Assembly (NCBI GenBank): GCA_963965975.1
Contig: OZ014415.1
Span: forward strand, 5,647,001 to 5,711,000
Direction: 5' to 3'
From: Xestospongia bergquistia
Lineage: Eukaryota; Porifera; Demospongiae; Haplosclerida; Petrosiidae
Length of the DNA stretch: 64,000 nt
Shown: positions 12,389 to 24,606 of the stretch, one piece after another
Layout: every line of letters begins with the position of its first letter
Numbering within the stretch: the stretch's first letter is position 1
Program-made: the position numbers and the translations under genes
Notes under the pieces: generated by a model
What the model saw: only the letters and a program-made list of their open reading frames with translations
Told to the model about the DNA's origin: nothing
Database searches by the model: none

Positions 12389-13900
12389 CTGCAATGAAAT
12401 AATAAACATGTAAAAGGTTACATAATCTATAGTGTACAAGCAATTTTTCCAATACTTTTTATTGCCATTACAGTGAAAATTACTAAAGTGAAGAACCTTC
12501 ACCACAGTAGTAGCTAAATCAGAAATATCAATTTGCTATACTGGCATTGAGAATTTAATGCTGTATTTCAAAAACCATAGGTGTCTGATCATAATGTATG
12601 GTGTGACATCAATAAAGTAGTGATACTTCTTTTTTGCTAAGCCATGCATTTTATAGACTTGTATATTGTTTTTTTGCCAGTGCTTTTTGAAAGATCTTAC
12701 TGACTTTTCAAACTTAATGTTTGTTTGGTAGCCTATTCAATAGAATTTATCTCTAGTACTGAACGTTTGCCATGTCTACTAAATTTGGCAGCTTTAGACA
12801 CTGTTGTTGTCAAGTTGGAACAGAAGGATAAAGTAAATTGCTTTCAGACAAACAGGATAAAAATTCAACAACCAATTCTCGAATACATGTAACTTGTACT
12901 CATGTGATTATTATTATTATTCCTCAAGTAGGTGTGACATGAAGATCACATCAGAATCAGGTAAATAAATTGTCATAACTTGAGAATGAAAGGATTTTTA
13001 GGTAAATTTCCATGTTGAAAATTGCATACATTTTGGTAGCAATCAATTCTGCTGTATTACCTGTGCTTTTGGAACAGAGGGACAAAGCAAGTACTGTAAT
13101 CTTAGCCCACACTGAGATCAGTGAGGGTTGATAATTTTCCAAACTATACCTATACATTGTGCTGAGATTGGTGGACCCTCCCACTACATGTTATAATTTG
13201 TATGTATTAATTTATACGCGCATGTTATTCTCCTAGTAGCCCCTCCCACTCTTGTTATATGATTTACATGACTTCTATCTTAACAGGAGATGGCCAAATA
13301 TATAATATCTTTCCTCCGGAGACCTCACCTGAGGAGACGGAAAGAGTGACAAAGTTCCACAACAACCATTAGATGACAAACAGGAAGAGGAGGAGATTGT
13401 TGTTGTATTTATTATAAAGATGTTCACGGGATTGAAGGCAGCTGGTCTGAGAGTATGTGCTGAACTATCTTTTACAGCTCCTTCTGTTGCACTGATCAAA
13501 CCTTGAATAGTCTTGTCATACTCAGAGGAAGTAACCAAACATTAAGAATTACAATTGTTTTATTAAGTAAATATTGGTTTATACACTGTATTAACATAAT
13601 TTAGTAATTTAGGCAAATGAAATGGCTGGATTCTTGCAGAGACTTATATATATATAGGACACCTTAACATGTCAAAATAATCATCACAAGTATAATAGTA
13701 AATGTGGACTAATAAAACAACATATTGAATTATCAGATGTGCAATCAACATTGTATTATATAACATAATACATTCCACTACAGAGAGTACATGTTTAATT
13801 AAAGTCCTACATATTTGTATGTGTACCATAATACTGCATATAATAAGTTAATGCATTACTTCATTATGGAATAAATAATTATAGTTACTATGTCTTCTAT
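12389..13900. other. Spacer between NUF2' and CARM1, copy B
   Basis: Same as 4670-6181, with no recognised exon. The change from near-identity to higher divergence against copies A and C begins close to its right end, at about 13.85 kb. Confidence 0.45.
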
Positions 13901-15199
13901 TCAAGACAATGGAAACAAAGTAGGACCACTCATTTTATGTGCCATCAAATAAAGTGAGGTCGAATTTTCTTCAGCTTTCCAGTATGATTCAGTAGGATTG
14001 GTCTGATCAGAATCTATCAACAATGAATAACAGCATAACAATGATAATGTGCCCATATAGTCTTTCATCTCACCTTCTATAGGATTTGATCGAGTTCCAT
14101 TGGAACGAAAATAGGGATTTTTGAGATCATAACTTGAGCATGATATTTGAGATGTACCAACAACTTTAATTTCTATGTCTATATAATAACTTTGTCTGCA
14201 GTGAGAATGAGAATAAAAACAACAATATGTACTAGCATTAAGATTGATCATAGCTAAAAAAGACATTGTAAGTGCCTTCAGTACATGTAATAGTTTGCAC
14301 TACTTTTTGTTAGCTTTCATAGAAATATGTCCTGTTATTTCTTGTCCGGCAGTAGCAAAGAGAGGTTTCTTGAGTAAACACCGTGCCTATAGACAATAAT
14401 AACAAATGCATTACTAGTCTCTTTGATCAAATCATCATCTAACAAAACTGATAGTCAGTAAAAAGTGGCAAGATTGATACCATTCTACATCTATTTTGTT
14501 CTGAAGTACAACAATGCTTATTATTAATTATAGTTATCTCACCTGATGCCAATGTGTGACTGGCTTAAAAGGAGCAGTAGTTAGCCATATTGTCTTTCTG
14601 CATAAACACAATTATTAGACAATTAAAAAATGGTAAAAATTATTTTATGTCTCAATAGCGACTCCTTGAATTAAGGATTATATATACTCTTTACATTCCA
14701 GGAAGGTTTGGGATGGGTCTAGTAACAATATAAAGTATAATAAAAAGCTAACAACACAATCATCAGAACATTCTGATACAAACAGCATCCAGTATGTCTG
14801 TTTCAAAATGTGATGATAATTGTGGAAGTAGTAGAATGGGATAATAACACTTTTATATTGTTCCTAGATTTCAACCCCAATCCTTCTAAATCCTAAAGTA
14901 TATATTTATGTAGTACTAACTGTACATACTACCCACTTCTAGTTAGCACTCATAACTGCATGGTTATAGTCTTACAACCAACTAATGAATGTATGATTTA
15001 ATATATTATCTTTATACTAAGAAGAGTTTTTAAGGTGTCAAAATACCCACAAAAGAAAGTTTCATTATGCTTAGCAAATTTCACATAACCACTAATTGTA
15101 GGGCTCACTGTGATCCAATAAAGGAGACATCAAACCAAAACGCTATACCATGAATGCTACCACTGCTTGATAATTTGAATGTCACTGGAATGTTAATAC

Positions 15200-15253
<54 letters not shown>

Positions 15254-18200
15254 CATAGAAACTCACAATATTGGTTGATAATAATTGGGGGGCTAGATCT
15301 ATAGCAGAACCTCTTGTAACATACAGTAGATAGAACAAGGTGCAGTATCAGACTGAATGCGTACTCAAAATATAGAGCATGTTCTAGTCTTGTGTGGCCA
15401 GATATATAGAAAAATTTTTATCATGTCTGGTCACATAAGACCAAGGATGTCCTTAATTCAACAATTCTTGTGCAAACTGTTACATTCAAAATATTTGTGA
15501 CATTTATTTTTGTGGGGTTAATTAATTTTAAATTTAAAATATAACATACGTATGAAGTGAGGATTCAGAAATGGATGTAAAGTCCACAGTATGTCCTATA
15601 GGTTTAGCCATAAGAATACGAACATCAAATGTGTCCTATATGATATAAAAAGATTACTATGATCATACTAGTACTGCATACATGAAAATCATATTATGGC
15701 TTGAACTTCTAGTTATTGATATTAACTGACCACAATTGGTTGTTTGAAGTATTCCTCCACAGCAGTTTCTTGTAATGAAGAGAGATCTACTGCATGAAAA
15801 TGTTGCTGAGACCTAATAGTAATAACTATAATTATACTGAAATATAAAAAGAGGCTGTGTTTGAATGCAATGTGTGGTACCAACTATAACATATCAGAAC
15901 AGAACTATTAATTTTAGTGCCAGAATGAGACTGAATTTAGTTCTGGTGTAAACATAAATTTGTAAGTTAAGAACATTGTGTAACTGAGCTGATTGTGCTT
16001 TGTTTAAAAACAAAGCAAAATCTGCTTATTTAAAACTCCAAAAAATCATGAAGGAACAATGTCAAACATGGCTACGTGGTAAGAAATGGCTGTATGAAGA
16101 TCTTTACACAGTAGCCACACAGTAGAATCTCAGAAAACTACATTATTATATTGTAATGAATCTCTTACTGACATTCTTGCTTAGCCTTCTTCTAAATTTA
16201 CTAAAATATGGTTTAATATTAATATAATGTAGTGGCTTAAAAACTTTATAAATTTGCAAATCACCAACCCTGGGCATATTTTTCTGCTATAGTTATTCCT
16301 ACATTTCATAGATTTTCCAATGCCATTATTTTCACAAGGTTATACACTTTGCAAGGACAGTTAACTTTTTAAAAAAATTCTTATGAACACACACATGTAT
16401 ATATACTACAATGTAATACCAAAAAAACGCTTTCTTGTATCGTTCCATATACAGCATCTGATCAGTGAATGGTGCACAATATAGAATACCCTGAGTTGGA
16501 TACATCTTTCCTGTATAGATAATAAGAGATAACATACATAGAGTATGCACATATACTGGCAACCATTGTAACATGAAAGGCAATGTCAGTTAGGAATGGT
16601 AAAAAAAGTATATGTATAATGCTACAGTTTCAAAATGTGTGCATAACTATATTGTAAATCTCAATTGAATCTTGCGACTAACAACTTGCAACCATGCAAG
16701 CTGTATGCTGGGTAAAATATGTTCAATATCCTGAGAAAATAAAGATTACTCAAACATACAAGGTGTAGTTCGCTGTTAATCATTAATAACCTTATTATTA
16801 TTCATTAAAATTATTATTTCATTATTCATTATAATTTTAATTATGCTTCTGGATGTATCCACATAAAAAGCACGTGTTGTCATTATTATAAAAGTATCTA
16901 CTTTATTCAGTCATGTCGTTAGTTTTATTTCAAAAAGAAAGAAAAGTTCTCTTTAGAAATTACGCTAAATTGGTGACCCTGATGTTACTCAGAAGAGCAT
17001 AATGACTGATCCAGAACCTAATTTTTCCTTAACACCCTCTCTAGCTGCCATCAGCATCAAACTGCCACCATTCTGGCCTGCTGACCCAGAAGTTTGGTTT
17101 GCTCAAATAGAGGCGCAGTTCACTACAAGAGGAATTATTTCTCAAAAGACTCGTTTCGATTACGTTGTCAGTTCCCTCAGCCCTGAATTTGCTGTCAAAG
17201 TTAGAGATCTTCTCCTTAGACCACCAGACAAAGCTCTGTACAACACTCTTAAAGCCGAACTCAACTAAACTCTCCTCTTTACTAATGTGTAAGAAGGATC
17301 TAGCAAACATCAGAATTAGTTAATTTTCAATTTACAGATCAGATTCACTAACCAGGTTCTGGGTAGCATAGACAACAGAGCATACTACATTCTTATAGCT
17401 GTTATTGCTAGAAGCTGTTTGATGTTTGCTATCAATTGTTTATAACTTTATATGTCTGTACTTATAAATTTTAAATCATGTTAACCTTCTAACACAGCTA
17501 ACATGTACTGAAAGATGAGATTATTGATTATGAGTGTCTGTATGACTTTCTTATTTTACTTATTGTAATTAAGTAAAGTTCTGATGTGATCTATGATAGA
17601 CCTTTCTTGTGCAGCAAAGAGAAAGGACTAGCTTAATAGACTAATTAAAATATAGATGCAATAATAATTAACATTATGGTTGAAAATAATATCATGGAAA
17701 TAAGTTAGGACTACTATGTAGAGATTTTGCACAGGCATACTGTCATCTTGTTTCAGATATTTTTACTACCATCTTTGAATTTTTTGCAACTAGACTAAAG
17801 TCTGTTCTTTGATTCTAACCAAATAATAAACAACACTGAAATATAATACCTTCAGGTTTCAGCCATTTTCTAGCATGGACATAGCTTTCTATTGTTCGTT
17901 CATTAAACAACATACAGCCCATTGTCTCAGAGATAATGACATCTACCATCTCTGGAACATCAATCTATAGAACAGAACAAGAGTAGATATAAACCCTTTA
18001 TTTCTTATATATGTTACAGTAAGATTGTCTAAATAGGGATTTTGTGAAATCCCTGAAACTTTCAGGGAATTTGTGAAATCACTATTTCACTTAGGGACTT
18101 CATAAATTCACTAAAATTTCTAGTGATTTCATGAAATCACTGAAATGAGGCTCTTGTTATTTCACAAAATCACTGAATGTGATATATTGGTAGAAATTCA

Positions 18201-21200
18201 GCATTGTTTAAGTGTTGTAAGGAACTTTATTCATGAATGACACCTGCTGCTACAAAGTCTCTTTGCTTTATAACACTTGCACCTGTTTGTCTGACACTGT
18301 TTCTTGCCTTTGCTGCAGTCACACCGGAAGAACCCTTGTCCGCCAGAAGCTGTAGACCTGAGAGCTTGACGGACTGTGATTGTAGATTCTTTGTTGACAT
18401 CAGAATCATTCAAGAGTCGCTGAGGACAGAGATCAAACTGATTCCTGGAATACTTTTTGCTCAGAATCCCAGCTTTCACTGCAATTCTATACATGTCATG
18501 TTCATCCCGATCAACAATAACTCCTAGGATATTTCTTGGGTCACCTCTCCCTCTGTCAACCATGGGAATGGGGACAGCAACATTATCTCCAGCTTCACCT
18601 GCCTTTAAGTCAATACGGGAGCGCTTGACCATCCTTTCTGCCTGTGATAACTGGGATTCACATGCTCTTTTTCGTTGATTGGCGATGTCTTCGAGTCGCT
18701 TGTCAAGGGGTGTAGAATTCAATGGAGAAGGATTGTGATGATGCTGCACTGACGGAGCCTGGAAGCTTGTAAAAGGCTGGGAGATGGCAGGAGGTGAAGG
18801 TGGCAGTTGTTCACTGGTGGCTGGAGGTAGTTCATTGTTATGAACAGCAGTGGTGTCAGAGGATGGTGCCTGATAAAGTGCTAAAAGGTCATCTTCAAAT
18901 TGAAGCCTTTCCAGAATTTCAGGTGGGAGGCTAGAAGATGTCAATCCAACTTTAGGGTCCTCTCCAAACATGGCTTTGTAAGGGGTTCTGTTGATGCCAG
19001 CATGATGAGCGCAGTTCTTCTGTTGCTGAACAAATTTGAGTCCCACTGTCCAGTCCTGGGTGTTGTTGTCACTCATCCAAGCCACCAGAATGTCTTTGAT
19101 GTCACTGTTTGCCCTTTCAACAGAACCCTGGCTTTGGGGATGTCTGGGCTTGCCATGAACCATGATGAGCTGCGGCCACAACTCTTTGAGCTCTGTGATG
19201 ACTTGGGCTGTGAATTCTGAGCCATTGTCACTCTGAAGAATAGCTGGTGCACCAAAGAGGAGGAATATATCCAACAGTTGAAAGGCGACTTCAACAGCTC
19301 TCTTGGAAGACAGGGGCCTCAGGATAACAAACTTTGTGAGGTGACACTGGTAAACCATGATCCACTTGAATTGTCCTTGTGGGGATGACTGCATGTCAAC
19401 AAGATCAACTTGACCACGAGAGTTGAATTCGCTTGACAACAACACCTGTAGTCTTGGGACGTTTCCTCTTCTCTCGACATACAACACAGTAGGACTTGAA
19501 TAGTTCAACAGTATCTGTTGTGATGTTGGCATACTTTTGCCTAAGATGTTTCAGCATCCTGTCACGACCACCATGGCCAGTTGCAATGTGAGCTTTACTG
19601 ATGATGTCGTAGGTGTCTTCTATGGTGGCATAGTAGACAGGGCGATCTTCTGGTGACTTTCTCTTCTTGATAAGCTTCTCTACATCACCACACTGAAGTA
19701 ACTCATACTTTTTTAGGATGTAGTACTGGTGATGTGACTTGGTAGTGGAAGCTTCAGCTGCTGTTTTCAGATCATCAATGGTCTTGTAGTACACCTCTTT
19801 AGGAATGAGATATTTTGCACATTGAGAATATTTCTTGAACAAAGCCTCTTCGAATTTTGTCTCAAAATTATGCTGCGCCATTTTGCTTCAAATGCAGGAA
19901 TAAAGTGGATGAGCATTGTGTAGCTGCCTCTTATATAGTGAAGGCTAAGCTAAATTGCAATTACAACACATTAAAGGAAGTGTTAACTGCTCTGAACTAT
20001 GATAAATCCTCAGAGTAGTCATCAAAGCTATGATATGATTACATAGATTTCTTTGATTGCAAAAACTATTGACACCTCTCCCTGTGTAAGACTACATTAA
20101 AGGAAGTATAAACTGCTCTGAACTACAATAAATCCTCAGAGTAGTCATCAAAGCTATGGTATTAATTCCAGCTGAATTACTGTTTCATCAAAGATGTCTC
20201 ATTGTGGTGATTGTCCATGAAAATCTGCAATAAAGAATTGTGTACAGATATTAAAACTAATCGTATATTTATGAATAAACTTCCTTACAACACTTAAACA
20301 ATGCTGAATTTCTACCAATATATCACATTCAGTGATTTTGTGAAATAACAAGAGCCTTATTTCAGTGATTTCATGAAATCACTAGAAATTTTAGTGAATT
20401 TATGAAGTCCCTAAGTGAAATAGTGATTTCACAAATTCCCTGAAAGTTTCAGGGATTTCACAAAATCCCTATTTAGACAATCTTACTGTAACATATATAA
20501 GAAATAAAGCCATTGATTTATAAAATTCCACAGATTGTTTAGTAAGACTCTACATTGAGAACCAATTGTGTGTAACATTAACACAAAAAATATTCTATGA
20601 ACTAACTTCCTCTACTATGCCAGCAATGACAACAATTTTGTTAGTTAATTGATTAGCTTTGACAAGTCTCTGACAATGTACAGCCATACTACTGGCCTCT
20701 ATAGCATAGACTTTCTTAGCACCTGCTTGTACTGCAAAGAACGACAAGATACCTGATCCAGCACCTACATCCATCACTACCTATAGATATGAAATGGACA
20801 GACGAAAATGACAAAATAGATAGATTAAGGGTAAAATGGATACATACAAGAAATGAATATACATGAATAGTGGATTATACAAAAAGGAAATGTTGGTGAC
20901 CACATTAGAGTATTATGGTTAAACAATACACTATTAAAACTATAAGTCAAAACATTGAAGAAATAGCTACTCACTTTATTAGCAAAGTCAGCTGTGTTCT
21001 GTAGCATAGCAGCTTGGTAAGTAGATGTCCGTATATCATCCTATACAATTAATATATATATAGTATATAATCCTATACAATTAAGATATATATAGTATAT
21101 ATGTATATAATCCTATACAATTAATATATATATAGCATATGTATAGTCATGTTGCAAACAGACTTGAAAAGAACATTTTAGACACAAGTCAGTTGCAATC

Positions 21201-23408
21201 ATTTGCTTCTAACATATTGGATACATTCTATAATCTACATAGCAAATATGATCTCCAGATCACAATGTCTAATTGAAATAGTAATGGCGGATTATGTACT
21301 AATTATTTCTTCTAGCTATTAATTAATTGAATCCTGGGAATGAAATATTAATATTCCACAAAATAGAAGCAGTATATGTGTGGCAGTAACAACTTACAAT
21401 ACCTGCAACATATTTTGTTGGTGTGCTAAGTTTCCATAAAAATGAAAATATTGACTGGCTGATGACTCTTCAGTTCTTAACTTAAACAGAGATTGCTTTT
21501 TAATTTTATTACTACCAGTGTCAAGAAATGAATGAACTTGATGAAGTAATATATCAGTATCTTGAGATGGAGAGTATATATAAAACTGAGATTGTATAAT
21601 GTCTATCTGAATGTACTCACCATTATCACTGTCCAATGTTACAACAGCTGAACCTTGTGGTATTCTGAACTGTACTACATTAGGTCCACATTGATAGACC
21701 TGTCCAGGGTCTAGAACATGTATAATCAGTACATTTTTACCATTTTCTATAGAGAAATGAGTATATAGTGACCATTTTATAGTTTACAAGTAATTAAAAA
21801 GCATTTTCTAAAAAATGAAGTAAATGTAAGGATGACTAATATCAGTCCAATACAAAGAATGTAAATGAGATAATAGAGATCATAATTGCATATTATTTAA
21901 GAGACTTTGATTGCTGGCAAATATCCTTAATTGTTTGTGCCACCAACAGCCATTACGAAGAACAGTTCAAAGGTAAACTTTGAAATGGTTAAGTGAAGAC
22001 TACAAGGAAGTCTATTAATAGTGACAATTCATCTTTGAATTGATATCTCCTTATGTGCATGTGAATATGTCACTGAATGTGTAAACAGTTGATGTACAAA
22101 AATTAATACTTGACATCAATATCTTTGGTTTACCATAAATCGGGAAAGTTTTATTGTGAAAAAGTTTTAACACTGGACAATGTATGAAAAATAAACACAC
22201 TAAGTTATTACACATTAAAACATTTACAGTAGGAATATTTACGGTGTGTAATTGTGTTTGAAATTTTTTCAACATAGTTATTAATTTTTTACACCAAACG
22301 TTTGTAATGGGAAAGTTTCCTAATCTATGGTAGTTATAGTTTAGTCAGTAAAAAAAAATTAGTTTTATTTGACCTCAACTTTTAGTATTAGTTATAGCTT
22401 TAGTTTATCAAAATTAATACCCCTTACTATAATTTGTTTTAGTTTTAATTTTGGTTTACTAAAACAACACCTGCTACATAGGCACTACTACCATGTACCT
22501 GATTATAATCAGTCGTGTAAAATAATGGCATAACTTCCTGCATCTACTACATATATAACAACCACTTTTCCACATATGATTAAAAAAGCATTTTGTCATT
22601 TCAACCTAGGTATTCTTTACCATAGTTTTATCAATATGAAGTAAGCCCAATACTGACTTATCACAAAGTCTAATTCAATATGTATAAAGTCAACTAGAAA
22701 TAGAAGTAATATCTTATTCATGATTTTATTTAAAGCCAAGAATTTCATCTGAACCAACTTAGTTAGTTCAGCTCTAATAGACTCCATCTCATGCTCGTGG
22801 TTTTTAAGTATTAGATAATAAACTATGAGAATTACTTTTGGCTTCTATAATTGGTTTATAGGTATTGACTCAGACTAATTTTTGGCTTCATGGTAACTCA
22901 ATTTGTGCTTATATCATATTGATGAATCTATGGTACAAGACTTCAATTGAAATGACAAAATGCTATTTGACATATTACTATACTAGCTCTGCAACTTCTC
23001 TGTTTTATTGCAACACATTTTAATTTCATGTTTCTAACAAAGCCTTTGTTCAAAAGGTGAGTATCATTTCCTTATCTATATGACATGTTGTTGATATAAC
23101 ACATGTGAGGGAAGTGCTATGTCAGTCACTACATTGAATCAAATTTGCAAAACAAAATACTGCATGAGCACATAATGTGTATTCAGCATAATTTGTCTAT
23201 AAGACTGCAAAGATGTAGTGACTATATTATTGGCAATGCCTCTGTACTCAAGTACAATTTGACTATGAATGTTTTTCATACTAACAATACAGTACTTGCT
23301 GTAAAGTACTTATAAAACACACATACACAGTAAGAAAATGACAACTTTAAACTTAACACCATGAATAGATCTATTCACAGTTCACAAGGCTAATGCCAAC
23401 ACCTTTTT

Positions 23409-23453
<45 letters not shown>

Positions 23454-24032
23454 AGGTCTAGAGTTTGTTAAATAATAGTCTCACAAAATGAAGATGCTTT
23501 CTCTCTATGAATGGCTTGCCAGGCAATGTTAGACGATTCATAAAATTAAAAAATGTTCAGTGACATAAAATGTTCTTTCCACATAAACGTTGTCCAATAA
23601 AAACAATGTACTCATGAATTATATATATATATATATATATATAAGTTGATTAATATGGTTGAAGACATCTACAGTCCAGGCAGAAAATGCAATACTCAAA
23701 TGTGAAATAAATACTACATCCTAAGCTTTGGAAACTAATTGTATTAATTTCCCATTAAAGCATAGCTTTACCATACTAGCTAGATAGCCACAGCATATAC
23801 ATAAATCTTGTACACTATGCATATATGAGTTTGCAAAATGAAGATATGAATAACAAAGTGGATAATTACCTTGACAAAATTCTACCATACAGTGATTATC
23901 AACGTCATCGCATTTGAGTCGTAGTTGTAGACGTTCGGAAAAATCTTCAAGGTTTTGAAGACTATCGTCCACTATTTTTAGGTAGATTTCATGTGATTTC
24001 AGAGACTGTGTCAGCAAGTTAGTATCTTCCAT
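13901..24032 (-). CDS. CARM1: CARM1 (PRMT4) histone-arginine methyltransferase, intact copy B
   Basis: Type I protein arginine methyltransferase, a nuclear coactivator that dimethylates arginines of histone H3 and splicing or transcription factors using SAM. Exons right to left: 23870-24032, 21621-21746, 21403-21560, 20975-21040, 20607-20780, 17850-17964, 16420-16510, 15731-15812, 15550-15635, 15109-15198, 14543-14597, 14304-14386, 14074-14195, 13901-14013. They join in frame to 1524 nt, 507 aa (vertebrate CARM1 is about 600; the long C-terminal tail is short here). Seen: an N-terminal PH-like region, [18 protein letters not shown] motif I DVGAGSG, post-I YAIEAS, the double-E loop with both glutamates, FNER, and the beta-barrel block [14 protein letters not shown]. 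Oddity: the double-E loop reads SETMG where copy C and vertebrates have SEPMG. Transposons occupy two introns. This is the only intact CARM1 in the window. Splice sites were read by eye; ends of exon 1 may be off by 1-2 bases. Confidence 0.88.
15201..15250. repeat. (GA)n microsatellite in CARM1 intron 9
   Basis: Pure GA run beside exon 10. Copies A (around 7483) and C (around 31851) have shorter versions, so the length varies between copies. Confidence 0.9.
16764..17262 (+). mobile_element. Remnant of LTR retrotransposon I (5' LTR and start of gag), copy B
   Basis: A 5' LTR starting tgtagttcgctg (16764 to about 16965), a primer-binding-like tggtgaccctga, then the first 86 or so codons of gag from ATG 17002 ([19 protein letters not shown] block). 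At about 17262 the gag breaks off and host intron resumes. The rest of the element and its 3' LTR are deleted. Copy C carries the same insertion at the same site in long form (33582-42776), so the insertion predates the B/C duplication. Confidence 0.85.
17263..17849. other. CARM1 intron 6 sequence, copy B
   Basis: Intron sequence aligned with 43147-43741 of copy C, with scattered substitutions. No gene seen. Confidence 0.6.
18012..18237. repeat. Left terminal inverted repeat of the Ginger-like element
   Basis: Matches the reverse complement of 20268-20493 with few mismatches. It overlaps the last codons and stop of the transposase (stop at 18231-18233). Confidence 0.88.
18231..19881 (-). pseudogene. 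Ginger-type transposase with integrase core, one frameshift
   Basis: Read from ATG 19881. An H2C2 zinc-binding domain ([12 protein letters not shown] ... YCVVCRE, about residues 95-140) occupies the first frame. At about 19440 the reading moves to a second frame that carries the rve integrase core: first Asp in [10 protein letters not shown], second in QSDNGSEFT, Glu in GSVERANSD. All three catalytic acids are present. A low-complexity Pro/Ser linker follows, then a C-terminal cysteine cluster of the form CxCx6Cx4CxCx6Cx3C. Vertebrate KRBA2 and SCAND3 are domesticated relatives. The single frameshift suggests recent death, or programmed frameshifting, or an assembly error. It is sense to CARM1, inside its intron. 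Confidence 0.85.
19930..19938 (-). promoter_or_regulatory. TATA box of the Ginger-like transposase
   Basis: On the minus strand the sequence reads CTATATAAG about 50 bases upstream of the transposase ATG, a good spacing for a TATA element. Confidence 0.5.
19968..20160. repeat. Direct repeat upstream of the Ginger-like transposase
   Basis: Two direct copies of about 69 bp (19968-20036 and 20091-20160). Both start acattaaaggaag and contain ctcagagtagtcatcaaagc. They lie between the TATA box and the right inverted repeat and may be promoter or transposase-binding repeats. Confidence 0.75.
20268..20493. repeat. Right terminal inverted repeat of the Ginger-like element
   Basis: Partner of 18012-18237. 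It contains the same chain of short palindromes built around the text tgatttcatgaaatca and ccctgaaagtttcaggg. Confidence 0.88.
21041..21140. repeat. AT-rich minisatellite, copy B (about 3 units)
   Basis: Repeats of tatatatagtatataatcctatacaatt next to CARM1 exon 4. Copy C has a longer version at 44448-44640. Confidence 0.7.
21747..23869. other. CARM1 intron 1, copy B
   Basis: Long intron without a gene. It holds an (AT)n run at 23410-23451, another at about 23622-23642, and a segment of about 245 bp (22276-22520) absent from copy C. Elsewhere it aligns with 54902-56463 of copy C with substitutions and small indels. Confidence 0.6.
22276..22520. repeat. Segment of about 245 bp present only in copy B
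   Basis: Copy C joins tgtttgaaattttttt to gtgtaaaataatggc directly. Copy B has about 245 AT-rich bases between them, with repeated tagttatag/tagtttta text. It is either a small insertion in B or a deletion in C; no clear target duplication is seen. Confidence 0.5.
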
Positions 24033-24361
24033 ATTTTAGATCTTTAAGTGATTATTAGACCTATGGTGATCTCGTCCCCAGACGCCCGCTTGCTAACGCA
24101 CACTTGCAGGGAAGCTAACACAAGGAAATTTGAAGGAACTTGCTGACCAATCAGAATTATCGTTTTCATGTGACGTCATATGTTTAACACTGCATTTGAC
24201 GGAGGCTATTCCATCTATAGCTTGTGCTTCTCTCGTATACTTTCTGCATCATCTGCAACCCCACAAAAATAGTGTGGGCTTATCGAATGATGACCTACAG
24301 TCCATTTAGGTATAGAACTCATCACAAAGCTAAGAGAGCACGCCAACAATCTTGAATTTTA
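24033..24361 (-). promoter_or_regulatory. CARM1 copy B promoter region with CRE and CCAAT box
   Basis: Upstream of CARM1 exon 1. It contains a consensus cAMP-response element TGACGTCA at 24171-24178 and a CCAAT box at 24147-24151. In copy C the CCAAT box is kept (56732-56736) but the CRE is TGACATCA (56755-56762). Function is inferred from motif identity only. Confidence 0.5.
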
Positions 24362-24606
24362 ATCTAAACTGTTGCATGTGAACGAGCATGCTGATTTATC
24401 ATTATCTGTATTAAAATGTGTGAGGGTGTGTAACCCACTTCAGATGTTCATTCTGAAATGTTTAAAGCCTTTCGTGTCACTTCATTATATAGTCCACCAA
24501 AAAGTTCCAAAAATGTGAAACCAATTCGTTGATGATAAGAATCAAAAAAAATTATAAAAATGAAATTATTAACTGTCCAATAAAATGGCTCTATAATATA
24601 TTCTAA

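Larger units (their letters stand above)
7842..15578. repeat. Right copy of the 7719-bp tandem duplication
   Basis: Second copy of 123-7841. It is almost identical to the first up to about 13.85 kb, then differs increasingly, for example at 13854, 14171, 14587 and 14766 and in the GA tract length at 15201-15250. It continues without a break into the rest of CARM1 copy B. Confidence 0.85.
18012..20493 (-). mobile_element. Ginger-like DNA transposon in CARM1 intron 5, copy B
   Basis: A 2482-bp element beginning TGTTACAG and ending CTGTAACA, flanked by TATA on both sides (18008-18011 and 20494-20497). It has terminal inverted repeats of about 226 bp (18012-18237 and 20268-20493). The repeats contain smaller palindromes such as gtgatttcatgaaatcac. 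The matching site in copy C (about 43890) is empty, so it is a private insertion of copy B. The TGTnR termini, 4-bp duplication and a gypsy-type integrase inside fit the Ginger group of cut-and-paste transposons. It could also be a related KRBA2/SCAND3-type group. Confidence 0.85.

Noticed and set aside
13901..14266. 121-codon single frame over the CARM1 3' end
   Set aside because: It reads through the last introns; the exon model with GT-AG sites explains the conserved parts. Its absence in A and C only reflects the nonsense codon.
18237..19220. Plus-strand frames across the Ginger-like element
   Set aside because: Antisense shadows of the transposase, which has a full integrase core on the minus strand.
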